Source of the DNA: Pirellula staleyi DSM 6068
GTDB taxonomy: Bacteria; Planctomycetota; Planctomycetia; Pirellulales; Pirellulaceae
Length of the DNA stretch: 64,000 nucleotides
Assembly: GCF_000025185.1 (NCBI RefSeq)
Contig: NC_013720.1
Coordinates: 4,526,001 to 4,590,000, forward strand
Direction of reading: 5' to 3'
The position numbers and the translations under genes were made by a program. Of the stretch, positions 18,224 through 27,579 are shown in pieces. Under the pieces are notes generated by a model. That model had not been told where the DNA came from and searched no databases. It saw nothing but the letters and a program-made list of their open reading frames with translations. Numbering within the stretch: the first letter of the stretch is position 1; the number at the start of each line of letters is the position of its first letter.

Positions 18224-18252
18224 AAACGTGTGACACCTGTGGTCACGCGTTT
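18224..18252 (-). terminator. Hairpin terminator after DUF1501 gene
   Basis: AAACGTGTGAC (18224-18234) pairs with GTCACGCGTTT (18242-18252), 11 bp with one G-T pair and a 7-base loop. It begins 20 bases past the minus-strand stop codon at 18272. On the minus strand TTTT follows 4 bases after the stem. A second, weaker hairpin (ACCTC/GAGGT, about 18200-18216) lies just beyond. Confidence 0.6.
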
Positions 18253-18271
18253 CATGTTCAATCAGCACCGC

Positions 18272-19729
18272 CTACGCCAACACCTTGTCGATCACGCGGC
18301 CATGCACGTCGGTGATTTTGCGATCGAAACCGTTGTGATACCACGACAGTTTGTCGAAGTCGTAGCCGAGAATTTTCAGGACCGTCGCATAGAACTCCCA
18401 CACGTTGGTCTTGTCGGTGACACTCCGTCGACCAAAGTCATCGGTAGCACCATAGCTGACACCCGGTTTCACCCCCGCTCCCATCATCCAAACCGTGAAC
18501 GCATCGGGGTTGTGATCGCGCCCTGTCGTGTTGGCTTGATGTGTTGGCATACGACCAAACTCGGTGGTCCAAAGGACAAGCGTATCTTCGAGAAGCCCAC
18601 TCCGCTTCAAATCGGAGAGGAGCGCAGCGGTAGGTTGATCGAAAATCGGGCAATGCCGTTCGTAGTCCGATTTGAGCGTGCGATGCGCATCCCAGTTAAG
18701 CAGTCCATCGACGCCGCTGGCGCGCGACGAGCAATAGAGATTTACATACCGCACACCACGTTCGAGCAAACGTCGCGACAACAGACAATTCTTGGCATAT
18801 GCCGCTAACAACTTGTTCTCATGATCGGTTCCGTAGAGCTTATGCGTCTCGGCTGTTTCAGAACTGAGGTCCGACACTTCAGGCGCCGAGACTTGCATCC
18901 GCGCGGCGAGTTCATACGCCGCAGCCCGCGCGGCGAGCGTACTATCGCCCGGATTTTGTGCTAAATGCTGTTCATTGAGCAGACGTAGAAACTCGCGCGA
19001 GGCAGCCTCTTCTCCATCGTTGATCTCGGCCGGACGCCGCAAGTTTCGAATTTCTAGATGCGCAGCCAGCACAATCGCTTGATGTTTGGCTGGCAGAAAT
19101 CCGTTGCTCCAGTTTGCTTTGCCGTTTGGTGGCTCGCCTCGCACATCGGGCAGCGCCACGTAGGTTGGAAGATTGTCGTTCGCACTTCCGAGCGCATACC
19201 CAAGCCACGCACCAGCGCTTGGAAACCCTTCCTGGGCATGACCGGTATTCATCAGCACGCAACCAGGTCCATGGGTATTTGTCTTCGAAGTCATCGAATG
19301 AATGAAGGCGATGTCGTCGACATGCTTGGCCATGTGGGGAAGCATCGACGTGATCCGCTTTCCCGACTCGCCACAAGGGACGAAGTCCCACGGCGACTTC
19401 ATCAGATTGCCGTTTTTCCCCTGAAAGGAAAGCATATTTTCTTCCCCAGGAAGTGGCTCTCCGCTCCGTTTCACTAGTTCGGGCTTGTCGTCCCACAGAT
19501 CAATGTGCGAAGCAGCACCAGGACAGAATATCTGCAGCACACGCTTTGCCTTGGGAGGAAAATGAGTCTTACCTCCACCCGGACTCCAGGTCGATACGTC
19601 CGTTCCCAGTTCGCTCGCGCGCAGATCGCGTCCGAGTAGATCGAGCAGCCCAATTCCAGCCATGCCGGTAATCGTGCTCCCAAGAAATCCGCGACGCGAG
19701 AGTTGGCTGAGGTAACTAGATGAGTTCAT
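18272..19729 (-). CDS. DUF1501 protein, Tat-exported
   Basis: This 485-residue protein has a twin-arginine signal (SRRGFLG then a hydrophobic 'TGMAGIGLLDLLG'). DUF1501 motifs are 'IFCPGAASHIDLWDDKPEL' (about 70-88), 'AFIHSMTSKTNTHGPG' (about 140), 'RYVNLYCSS', 'WTTEFGRMP' (about 385) and GRDHN (about 404). It ends with 'DVHGRVIDKVLA', a tail shared with two other copies here. It follows the interrupted PSCyt1-DUF1549-DUF1553 gene by 59 bases and is presumably co-transcribed with it. If the upstream gene is truly broken, this protein would be without its normal partner unless another paralog substitutes. Confidence 0.85.
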   Translation of the reverse strand: MNSSSYLSQLSRRGFLGSTITGMAGIGLLDLLGRDLRASELGTDVSTWSPGGGKTHFPPKAKRVLQIFCPGAASHIDLWDDKPELVKRSGEPLPGEENMLSFQGKNGNLMKSPWDFVPCGESGKRITSMLPHMAKHVDDIAFIHSMTSKTNTHGPGCVLMNTGHAQEGFPSAGAWLGYALGSANDNLPTYVALPDVRGEPPNGKANWSNGFLPAKHQAIVLAAHLEIRNLRRPAEINDGEEAASREFLRLLNEQHLAQNPGDSTLAARAAAYELAARMQVSAPEVSDLSSETAETHKLYGTDHENKLLAAYAKNCLLSRRLLERGVRYVNLYCSSRASGVDGLLNWDAHRTLKSDYERHCPIFDQPTAALLSDLKRSGLLEDTLVLWTTEFGRMPTHQANTTGRDHNPDAFTVWMMGAGVKPGVSYGATDDFGRRSVTDKTNVWEFYATVLKILGYDFDKLSWYHNGFDRKITDVHGRVIDKVLA

Positions 19730-19788
19730 GGGAGTTCACACAGAGGCGGACAGGAGAGTGATGAAGCTGCAAATAGTTAGGAGCTGGA

Positions 19789-22719
19789 TCAATTAACGAA
19801 AATGAACTCGTTGGAATTCAAAAGCGCTCTGCAGAACGAACGGAGACCATGCGTTTCAATCAGCTTTCGACTTGCTGATCGTTCGGCATCGGTCGGAGTT
19901 CGTGCGTAGGCCAGTTCAAACGCAAGTGCGACTCGCGCATCAATATCTGTTGCCTCGCGCTCGAGTCGTTCGGTCAGAAAACGAGTCATATCGAGCGAAA
20001 AACGATGATTCATCAGCGTGAGTGCCTGCAGTGGCGTGGTGGTCGACGCGCGACGAGGTTCCGCAAACGCTGGATCGGGACAATCGAAATCTGTCAGCAC
20101 ATCGACACGCGCCGCGCGAGCGTTGTGGTGATAGATGGCACGCCGATAAGTTGCTTCGCCATGCACATCGAGGGGGACATAAGTCGCCACGTTATCCTGC
20201 TGATACTCGTAGAGCCTAAATCCAGGACCACCCGCCGCGCGATCGAGCTTTCCGGCGATCGACAGCATCGAATCGCGAATCTCTTCAGCTTCGAGACGTC
20301 GCGGGGGAAAACGCCATAGCAATCGACTGGCGGCATCTTCGCGCGCTGCATCTTCGCGATACGCGCCGCTTTGTCGATACGCTTGCGAAGTCATGATCAG
20401 TCGGTGGAGCGACTTTAGTTTCCAGCCTCCAGAAAGGAGTTGCTGCGCAAGCCAATCCAGCAGCTCTGGATGGGTGGGACGGCTTCCCATGTAGCCAAAA
20501 TCGCTGGGAGTATCGACAATTCCAGTCCCAAAATGATGCTGCCAAACGCGATTCGCAAGCACTCGCGGCGTGAGAGGATGATCGGCTGCGGTGATCCATT
20601 TGGCGAGCGCCACGCGCCGCGAACCTTCATCGGTTGCATCGTCGAGTTCGTAAGCCGAAGAAAAGCTCTGCAGCACATGGAGACTGCTCGGTTTGACAGC
20701 CTCTCCTTTACGCTCGGGGCTCCCGCCGACAAACACCTGCTGCGATCCACTGATTCCTCGATGTGTGCCGACCCACCACACTGGCAGAGGTGGAATGCGA
20801 GCAATCGCAGCATCGAGCTCACCAAGTTGCTTTTGCAGTTCCGCGAGTTTGGCTTGATCAGCGGGCGAGGGGATAAGCTTCTTCAGCCGCGTTTCTTTGC
20901 GAACCTGGGTCGGTGGAATTCGTGTTTCCGAAGATGCCACCACTTGCCATTTCTCACCATCGAGCGAGGTTTCGACAAGGTAGTCACCTACGAAAATCGT
21001 GATGGGATTATCTTCACCGAGTGCCTTGTTCCGATCGCTCGAAAAATAGATCCGTCCGATTTTCGTTGGCTTTGCGAGGGTAATCACAAGGTTATTGCCG
21101 GCAGCGTTCCAGCGTTCGCCGAATTTGCCGTCGATCGCTAGGGCAGGACTATAAGCCTCGGCAAAATCTTTTACTTCTCGCGTAGCCCCTTGAGCAGTCG
21201 CACCTGCCGAGGCGAGGGCAACATTTTGAGGGGGCTCTTCGCTCGTCCAAACTTCCAATTCGTCGATCCGATACTGCGTTTGTTTGGGATCGGGCGCGTC
21301 GGTCCCTTCCACCGTCAGCCGTACGAATTTTGCCTCGTGTGGTTCAAAAGTCTCTTCGGTGCCGTAGCGACTGAGACGTGGACGCGTCCACGTCTTTTCT
21401 AGTTGATCGCTCCGATCCTTCAGCGAAACCGCAATCGCTTGCTGCAAGGCATCGCGTTCGGCAATCACCTTGGCGCGAGACTCTTGTAGCGGCGCTAGCT
21501 GTTTCTGTCGCTCCTCGCGAGCTGCGGTCGAAGCAACTTCGCGCGGACCATGCACGGTGCCAGCAAACGTGGCATACATGGCGTAGTAATCTTTCGCGAG
21601 AAGTGGATCGAACTTGTGATCGTGGCAGCGGGCACAGCCGAGCGTGAGACCGAGAAACGCTTCACTCGTCGCGCGGATCATTTCGTCCATCTGGTCAGCC
21701 CGAATTTGAGCCGCCGCCATGGGGTCTTGATTACCGACATCGTCGTACGGCCCCGCTACCAGAAACGCCGATCCAATCTCGATATCGGGCTGATCTTTCC
21801 CGATCACATCCCCCGCCAGATGCTCGTGGATCAGCTGGTCGAACGGCTTATCTTCATTAATCGATCAGATCACATAATCGCGAAATGGCCAGAGGTTCGT
21901 GATGATTTCGTTCCGCTCATAGCCGCGACTTTCGCCAAACCGAACGACGTCGAGCCAATGGCGCCCCCAGCGTTCCCCATACGCGCTGCGGGAAAGCAGC
22001 TCGGTGATGAGTTTTTCGACAGCAGCATCGGTGAGTTCAGGACCACATTCCTTGACGAATGCCTCGACCTCGGCAGGAGTGGGAGGCAGCCCCGTCAGGT
22101 CATATGTAGCTCGACGAATGAACGCGCGCGGAGTTGCTGGCGGACTTGGCGCGAGACCACGCTCGCGCAGTTTGGCGAGTACGAATCGATCGATCGGATG
22201 AGCTGTCCAGTGGGGAGGTGCATCGGACACAACCGGAGGATCGGCGACCTTGAGCGGCTGAAGCGACCAGAAACTCCCGTCTGCTTTTGCCTTCTCCTTC
22301 AGCACAAGGTTCTCGGGCCAGATAGCACCGGCACTAATCCACTCGCGCAGCGCGTCGGCTTCGACCTTTGAAAGTACTTCCCCTTTTTCAGGCATTTCCG
22401 GCTTCTCGCCATTCATGCTGATGGCGCGGAAATAGAGGGGGCTCTCGTCGGGCTTTGCCACGACCAAGGCGGCACCACTATCGCCCCCCTTAAGCATCCC
22501 ATCGCGCGAGGTGAGATCGAGTCCCCCCTTGGCATTCCCTGCATGATGACAAGCCACACATTTGGCCGATAGCACTGGCTCGATCTGTTTAGCAAAATCG
22601 ATGGCCGGTTTTGGACTCGGCTCTTCGGCTGTAGCCAAGCTGATGAAGCATAGCGATAAGCAAAGTGCCGCGATCGCAGACTGAAAGCCAGATCGCAGGA
22701 GTCGCAGAGGCAACGTCAT
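19789..22719 (-). pseudogene. PSCyt1-DUF1549-DUF1553 gene interrupted by an in-frame TGA
   Basis: From ATG 22719 a single frame runs 976 codons to the stop at 19789, broken only by TGA at 21865-21867 (codon 285). Before it lie a signal peptide, a PSCyt1 domain with CVACH (Cys54-His58) and the first half of DUF1549, ending in 'LWPFRDYVI'. After it the family sequence resumes without a gap ('SINEDKPFDQLIHEHLAGD'), with GCARCHDH (Cys362-His366). An F5/8-type-C-like inserted domain ('DELEVWTSEEP', 'ALAIDGKFGERWNA', about 430-560) and DUF1553 follow. The two halves are full length and in the same frame, so this is one nonsense codon, not a frameshift. Possible causes are a CGA-to-TGA mutation, a sequencing error, or read-through. 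A GTG at 21807 could only start the second half without export. Confidence 0.8.
21865..21867 (-). other. In-frame TGA codon within DUF1549 domain
   Basis: The minus strand reads GTG ATC TGA TCG ATT AAT GAA, where paralogs in this window have Glu or Ala at the stop position ([18 protein letters not shown]). One C-to-T change from CGA (Arg) would explain it. Confidence 0.85.
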
Positions 22720-22851
22720 CACGGGGCAATCCCTTAGCCAATATCGCAGGAGAGGTGGGCATTTGCGGTGGGGCAAAACTGGTACGTATTGTGGTTCTAA
22801 TCGTGACTCGAAAACAAGCTCGAAATCCAAAACTTTCCACAGATTCAATTG

Positions 22852-22882
22852 ACGGTATACCGTTTACTCCATACGGTATACC
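22852..22882. promoter_or_regulatory. Twin palindromic operators upstream of the GntR gene
   Basis: ACGGTATACCGT (22852-22863) is a perfect 12-base palindrome. ACGGTATACC (22873-22882) repeats its core GGTATACC. The two 8-base cores are centred 21 bp apart, about two helical turns. The second ends 2 bases before the ATG at 22885. The GTATAC core matches the general operator type of the FadR/FCD branch of GntR regulators. Autorepression by blocking the promoter or ribosome site is the likely effect, possibly also affecting the divergent gene at 22719. A TTGACG (22849-22854) overlaps the first site and could be a -35 element. Confidence 0.8.
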
Positions 22883-22884
22883 AA

Positions 22885-23589
22885 ATGAAAGCAGCCCTCA
22901 AATCGCATACATTAGCCGAAACAACCACCTCGAAGCTCCGTCGCGAGATCTATAGCGGCCGACTTCCCTCTGGCACTTCGCTGGCCGAAGCAGCGGTGGC
23001 CAAGCGGCTTGGGGTTAGCCGAGTTCCTGTACGTGAGGCTCTGGCGACGCTCGAGCGCGACGGACTTGTGGAATTCACTCCGACCGGTCGGACGATTGTC
23101 AAAGATCTCTCGCCGCAAGACTTCGAGGAGCTGTTTGCTCTCAGGCTGCTTCTCGAACCGGCAGCGGCGAAACTAGCTGCACCACTGGCGGCCGACCTAC
23201 TGCGAGCGATGGAAGAGAACATCGCCGCCACACGGAAAGCCAAGTCGCTTGAGGAAGTCACGTACCTGGATCTCGATTTTCATCAGCTGATTATGGTTGC
23301 GTCTGGCAACAGCCGACTGATGAAACTGTGGCAATCGCTCCGCTCGGAACTCGGGCTTTGGCTTGGTGGCTTGCATCGGAAGCATCGCGATCGAAAACTC
23401 GACACACGTGGCAAAACAGCGGAATCGCACGAAGCAATCGTCGCGGCGCTCTGCACCAAGAGTCCTTCGGTTTGTGAGCGACTATTGCGCGAGCATATCT
23501 TGGGATGGCGCGAGTGGCTCCCTGCGTCTGCCGCTGACGGCGAGACAGGCACACCTGCGATGGAAGCCACAGCGGGAGTACGTCGATGA
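22885..23589 (+). CDS. GntR family regulator, FadR/FCD subfamily
   Basis: From ATG 22885 the protein is 234 residues. An N-terminal winged helix-turn-helix carries the diagnostic 'LAEAAVAKRLGVSRVPVREA' and 'LERDGLVEF'. The C-terminal FCD ligand domain has the metal-binding pattern Asp in 'LDLDFHQLI' with His, then 'SHEAI' and 'REHILG' His residues. FCD regulators usually respond to carboxylic acids or sugar acids. The start at 22885 is chosen because the frame upstream passes through the twin operator palindromes. The gene overlaps the next by ATGA (23586-23589), so it is translationally coupled to the DUF1592-type gene and should control that unit, and perhaps the divergent PSCyt1/DUF1501 unit. 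Confidence 0.9.
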   Translation: MKAALKSHTLAETTTSKLRREIYSGRLPSGTSLAEAAVAKRLGVSRVPVREALATLERDGLVEFTPTGRTIVKDLSPQDFEELFALRLLLEPAAAKLAAPLAADLLRAMEENIAATRKAKSLEEVTYLDLDFHQLIMVASGNSRLMKLWQSLRSELGLWLGGLHRKHRDRKLDTRGKTAESHEAIVAALCTKSPSVCERLLREHILGWREWLPASAADGETGTPAMEATAGVRR

Positions 23590-26500
23590 AAACGATCAAC
23601 CTGCTCGTTATCGCTGCAATCTTGCTACCACTTCCAGCGGTATTAGCCGCAGCTGAAATTCCAGCTGCGGTGCAAACGATCTTGCGCGAGCGGTGCCTCA
23701 CCTGCCATTCGACCGACAAGCAGGAGGGGGAACTCGACCTCGAAACAGCCGATATAACGCGGACTCCTGAAATCTGGGAGCAAGTGCTCGAGCAGATTCA
23801 TCTCGGCGAGATGCCTCCGAAAAAATCGCCACCACTCACCGATGCCGAGCGTGGCCTGCTCACGTCTTTCGTTCGGCAATCGCTTGATGCGATTGCAATA
23901 GCCAGCAGTGGCGATCCTGGCCCGGTGGTACTCCGCCGCCTGTCGAACCAGGAGTACACCTACACGATCCACGATCTGACGGGAGTTCGTTCTCTCGATC
24001 CGCTGCGCGAGTTTCCTGTCGATGGAGCAGCTGGCGAAGGATTTACCAACGTCGGTGCTGCACTTGTGATGTCCCCTTCGCTTCTGACCAAATACCTCGA
24101 CGCCGCCAAAGAAATCTCGCAGCATGCGGTACTGCTCCCTGATGGGCTACGCTTCTCACCGAGCACCTCGCCGCAAGACTGGACCGATGAAACACTCGCT
24201 CGCATTCGGTCGATATACGCCGCGCATTCCGAGATCGGTGAAGCTTCGCAAACGACGCAGCAGGGGATTAAGCTCGACATCGGAACGGGGGCTGGTCGGC
24301 TCCCTCTCGCGCGCTATCTCGCGGCGCTGCAAGGGAAGGGGACAACCGAGGGGCTCAGCCCCAAGTATCTCCAGCTACTGCGCGACGCACTCACGAGCAA
24401 GCAATCGTCCCCTCTGCTCGATCCACTGCGCGAAAAATTTGCGCGGCAGGAGCTGACCGCTGCTGATATCGAGGTCTGGCAACAAAACCTCTGGCGATTT
24501 GCGACCGTTGGTCACATCGGCAAAAAAAATGGCCCCCGATCTTGGCAGGAGCCGATCTCGCCGATCGTTGCGCAGCATCCGATGCGCATGAAGCTTGCCG
24601 ATGATCGCGACACGACACTCTACCTCGCAACGACCGATGCTGGTGGCACAAAACCTAGCGATGAAGCTATCTGGTCGAACGCTCGAATCGTCGCGCCTGG
24701 TAAGCCTGACTTTGGTGTCAGCGATCTATCTGCACTCAACAAGCATCTCGCTACGAGTCGACAGCAAATCATAGCCAGTTTGCCAGCCTGTTTGGCAGCA
24801 GTAGCAGAGTATCAGTCCAGCGAAGCGCTCGACACTCTTGCCAAGAAACATGCCATCGATCGAGCTCAGCTCATTGCCTGGCTCGAACTGCTCGAGCGCG
24901 GCGATCACCGTTTGGCTCCATTGCTAACAAGCAAAATCGATGGAGCGGGGGAGTACAAGTTCATTCAAGGGTGGGCTGGCGAAAATGCGCTAAGTGTGCT
25001 CGCCAATTCCTCTGACACCGAAGTACAAATTCCGGGAACGATGCGTCCTCACAGCATCGCCACGCATCCTTCTCCCACGCTGGCTTCGGTGATCGCGTGG
25101 AAGAGCCCTGTCGAAGGAACGCTTTCGATTCGAGCGGAAGTGCAAGATGCCCATCTCGCCTGTGGTAATGGAGTCTCTTGGTCGCTCGAAGTGCGACGTG
25201 GCGCATCACGCGAATCGCTTTCGGTTGGTAACACCGAAGCAGGAAAGCTCTATCCTCTTGGTCCGTTCGAGAACGTCAAAGTGGGGAAAGGGGATGTGGT
25301 AGCGCTCGTGATTGGCCCGCGCGACAACGAGCACACGTGTGATTTGACGGCGGTGAACCTTTCGATCAGCGACGGCACATCGAGCTGGGATCTTGCGCGC
25401 GATGTCTCGGCGAGCATTCTTGAAAGTAATCCGCACGGTTCGTGGCACTTTGTCAGCCAGCCTGCGAAGCCTAGCCTACAGACGAAAATCCCAGAGGGAT
25501 CGCTTCTGGCACACTGGAACAAAGCCACCGACGATGCCGAGCGGCGTCAACTGGCCGAGCAGCTACAAACGTTTCTAGCACGCGACAGAGACCAAGATAC
25601 TCAAGCTCGGCCAGCTGATCAGCAACTCGAGCAGATGCTCTTCTCGAGCAAGAGTCCCCTGATGTCAGCCGCGCTGGCGAGTTTTTCTCGCGCAGATTCA
25701 GGCAATGATCTCATCGCATCCGCTCCGTCGGTTTTAGAGCTCACCATTCCTGCGGCGATCGGCTCGGGGGCCGAGTTTGTTGTCACCGGTACACTTAAGC
25801 CAGACAGCGAGGCTGCGGTGCAGATGCAAATTCTGACCACGAAGCCGAGTTTGCCCTCCGGCTTGCTTCCTGGAAGCTCCGAGTCGGGAATCGCTGGTGG
25901 TGTATGGAGCGATAACAACCTGCGAACTTCGCACTCTTTGCCTGTGATCGCCCAGGAGACTAGTGCAACGCGAAAACGACTGGAAGCTGAGTTCCATACA
26001 TTTCGTCAGCTCTTTCCGATTGCACTCTGCTACACTCGCATCGTTCCGGTCGACGAAGTGGTGACACTGACACTCTTCTACCGAGAAGACGATCACCTGA
26101 AGCGGCTGATGCTGACCGACGAACAATCGCGCGAACTCGATCGGCTCTGGAACGAGCTCTATTTCATCAGCGAGGCACCTCTCAAACAGGTCGATGCCTT
26201 TGAGCAGCTCTATCAATTCGCTACGCAGGATGCCTCTCCCGAAGCGTTCGAGCCGCTAAGACAACCGATTCTCGCAGCCGCTGAAAAATTCAAACTCGAG
26301 CAGACATCAGCCACAAGCAAGCAGATCGAAGCGGTGATCGACTTTGCCTCGAATGCCTGGCGGCGACCACTGACCGAGCAGGAGAGGGCTGAGATCCGCG
26401 CGCTCGATTTACCGATTCGGTTGCGTCTGGCGCGTGTGCTCACTTCCCCCGCGTTTCTCTATCGCGCGGAGCAGCAAAATGACGCGACAGCTCCTGTCTC

Positions 26501-27536
26501 CGACCATGAACTCGCCACGCGACTGTCGTACTTTCTCTGGTCGTCGCTCCCCGATGCAGAGCTGCGCGGCTGTGCCGATCGTGGAGAGCTGAGCGATCCA
26601 CAAGTGCTTGTTGCGCAAACGCGTCGCATGCTCCAAGATCCCCGTATTGCTCGGCTGAGCACCGAGTTCGGCTGTCAATGGCTACATGTTCGCGACGTCG
26701 CAACGCTCGACGAAAAAAGTGAACGTCATTTTCCGATGTTCGCCTCTCTTCGCGACGACATGCAGAACGAAGTAACGCATTTCTTTACCGATCTATTTCA
26801 AAACGATCGCTCGGTGATGTCGCTGCTGGAGGCCGATCACACGTTTGTTAATCGTGAACTTGCTGAACTCTATGGACTCACCCCAACAACTGCCGATTGG
26901 CACCGGGTAGAAGGAATTCGTGCTCAAGGGCGGGGTGGTATTCTCGGGTTTGCCGCGACGCTGGCCAAACACTCAGGAGCGTCGCGAACGAGTCCGATAT
27001 TGCGTGGCACCTGGCTGAGCGAAGTGCTGCTGGGAGAGAAACTCCCGAACCCGCCGCAAGGTGTTCCGGTACTCCCCGAAGAAACGCCTGAAGGGCTCAC
27101 TGAGCGCCAACTGACGGAGCGACATAGTCAGGATGAAAACTGCGCCAGCTGTCATCGGCGCGTCGATCCTTTTGGATTTGCGCTGGAAGGATTCGATGCT
27201 ATCGGTCGCGCTCGCACGAAAGACTCGGCTGGGCTTGCCATCGATACCAAGACAGAACTTCCCGACGGGACAAAAGTCGAAGGGCTCGAGGGGCTGCGCA
27301 GTTGGCTTGCAACGACCAAACGCGATGCATTTGTCCGGCAATATTGTCGCAAGCTCCTCGGCTACGCGCTTGGTCGCAGCGTGCAGCTGTCGGACAAACC
27401 GCTGCTCGATGCGATGCTGACTCAACTGTCGGCTGACAACTATCGCGCTTCGATCGCGATCGAAAAAATCGTACTGAGCCCTCAGTTTCGCGAGATTCGT
27501 GGCAAGATTCATTCGCAGCCACTTCCGTCACCGTAG
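23586..27536 (+). CDS. DUF1587/DUF1592/DUF1588/DUF1585 protein with large insertion
   Basis: The 1316-residue protein has a signal peptide, a cytochrome-like N-terminus with CLTCH (Cys37-His41) and DUF1587 ('RRLSNQEYTYTIHDLTGV', about 117-135). After a long central region come DUF1595/DUF1592 ('SPAFLYRAEQ', '[15 protein letters not shown]', 'ADHTFVNRELAELYGL'), DUF1588 with CASCH (Cys1186-His1190) and 'GFALEGFDAIGR', and DUF1585 ('RQYCRKLLGYALGRSV'). The two related proteins in this window are 814 and 898 residues, so about 450 residues between DUF1587 and DUF1592 are extra. That region holds beta-rich stretches such as 'TLSIRAEVQDAHLACGNGV' and looks carbohydrate-binding-like. The ATG overlaps the regulator stop. 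The protein is exported, probably binds heme, and works with the following DUF1552 protein; the reaction is unknown. Confidence 0.85.
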   Translation: MKTINLLVIAAILLPLPAVLAAAEIPAAVQTILRERCLTCHSTDKQEGELDLETADITRTPEIWEQVLEQIHLGEMPPKKSPPLTDAERGLLTSFVRQSLDAIAIASSGDPGPVVLRRLSNQEYTYTIHDLTGVRSLDPLREFPVDGAAGEGFTNVGAALVMSPSLLTKYLDAAKEISQHAVLLPDGLRFSPSTSPQDWTDETLARIRSIYAAHSEIGEASQTTQQGIKLDIGTGAGRLPLARYLAALQGKGTTEGLSPKYLQLLRDALTSKQSSPLLDPLREKFARQELTAADIEVWQQNLWRFATVGHIGKKNGPRSWQEPISPIVAQHPMRMKLADDRDTTLYLATTDAGGTKPSDEAIWSNARIVAPGKPDFGVSDLSALNKHLATSRQQIIASLPACLAAVAEYQSSEALDTLAKKHAIDRAQLIAWLELLERGDHRLAPLLTSKIDGAGEYKFIQGWAGENALSVLANSSDTEVQIPGTMRPHSIATHPSPTLASVIAWKSPVEGTLSIRAEVQDAHLACGNGVSWSLEVRRGASRESLSVGNTEAGKLYPLGPFENVKVGKGDVVALVIGPRDNEHTCDLTAVNLSISDGTSSWDLARDVSASILESNPHGSWHFVSQPAKPSLQTKIPEGSLLAHWNKATDDAERRQLAEQLQTFLARDRDQDTQARPADQQLEQMLFSSKSPLMSAALASFSRADSGNDLIASAPSVLELTIPAAIGSGAEFVVTGTLKPDSEAAVQMQILTTKPSLPSGLLPGSSESGIAGGVWSDNNLRTSHSLPVIAQETSATRKRLEAEFHTFRQLFPIALCYTRIVPVDEVVTLTLFYREDDHLKRLMLTDEQSRELDRLWNELYFISEAPLKQVDAFEQLYQFATQDASPEAFEPLRQPILAAAEKFKLEQTSATSKQIEAVIDFASNAWRRPLTEQERAEIRALDLPIRLRLARVLTSPAFLYRAEQQNDATAPVSDHELATRLSYFLWSSLPDAELRGCADRGELSDPQVLVAQTRRMLQDPRIARLSTEFGCQWLHVRDVATLDEKSERHFPMFASLRDDMQNEVTHFFTDLFQNDRSVMSLLEADHTFVNRELAELYGLTPTTADWHRVEGIRAQGRGGILGFAATLAKHSGASRTSPILRGTWLSEVLLGEKLPNPPQGVPVLPEETPEGLTERQLTERHSQDENCASCHRRVDPFGFALEGFDAIGRARTKDSAGLAIDTKTELPDGTKVEGLEGLRSWLATTKRDAFVRQYCRKLLGYALGRSVQLSDKPLLDAMLTQLSADNYRASIAIEKIVLSPQFREIRGKIHSQPLPSP

Positions 27537-27579
27537 TACAACATCGCTGGCTCCCTTTCTCTCCCCAACGAGCACCACC

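Noticed and set aside
21865-21867. TGA as a selenocysteine codon
   Set aside because: The position is not Cys or Sec in paralogs (Glu or Ala here), it is not near the CxxCH motifs, and no clear SECIS-like hairpin follows.
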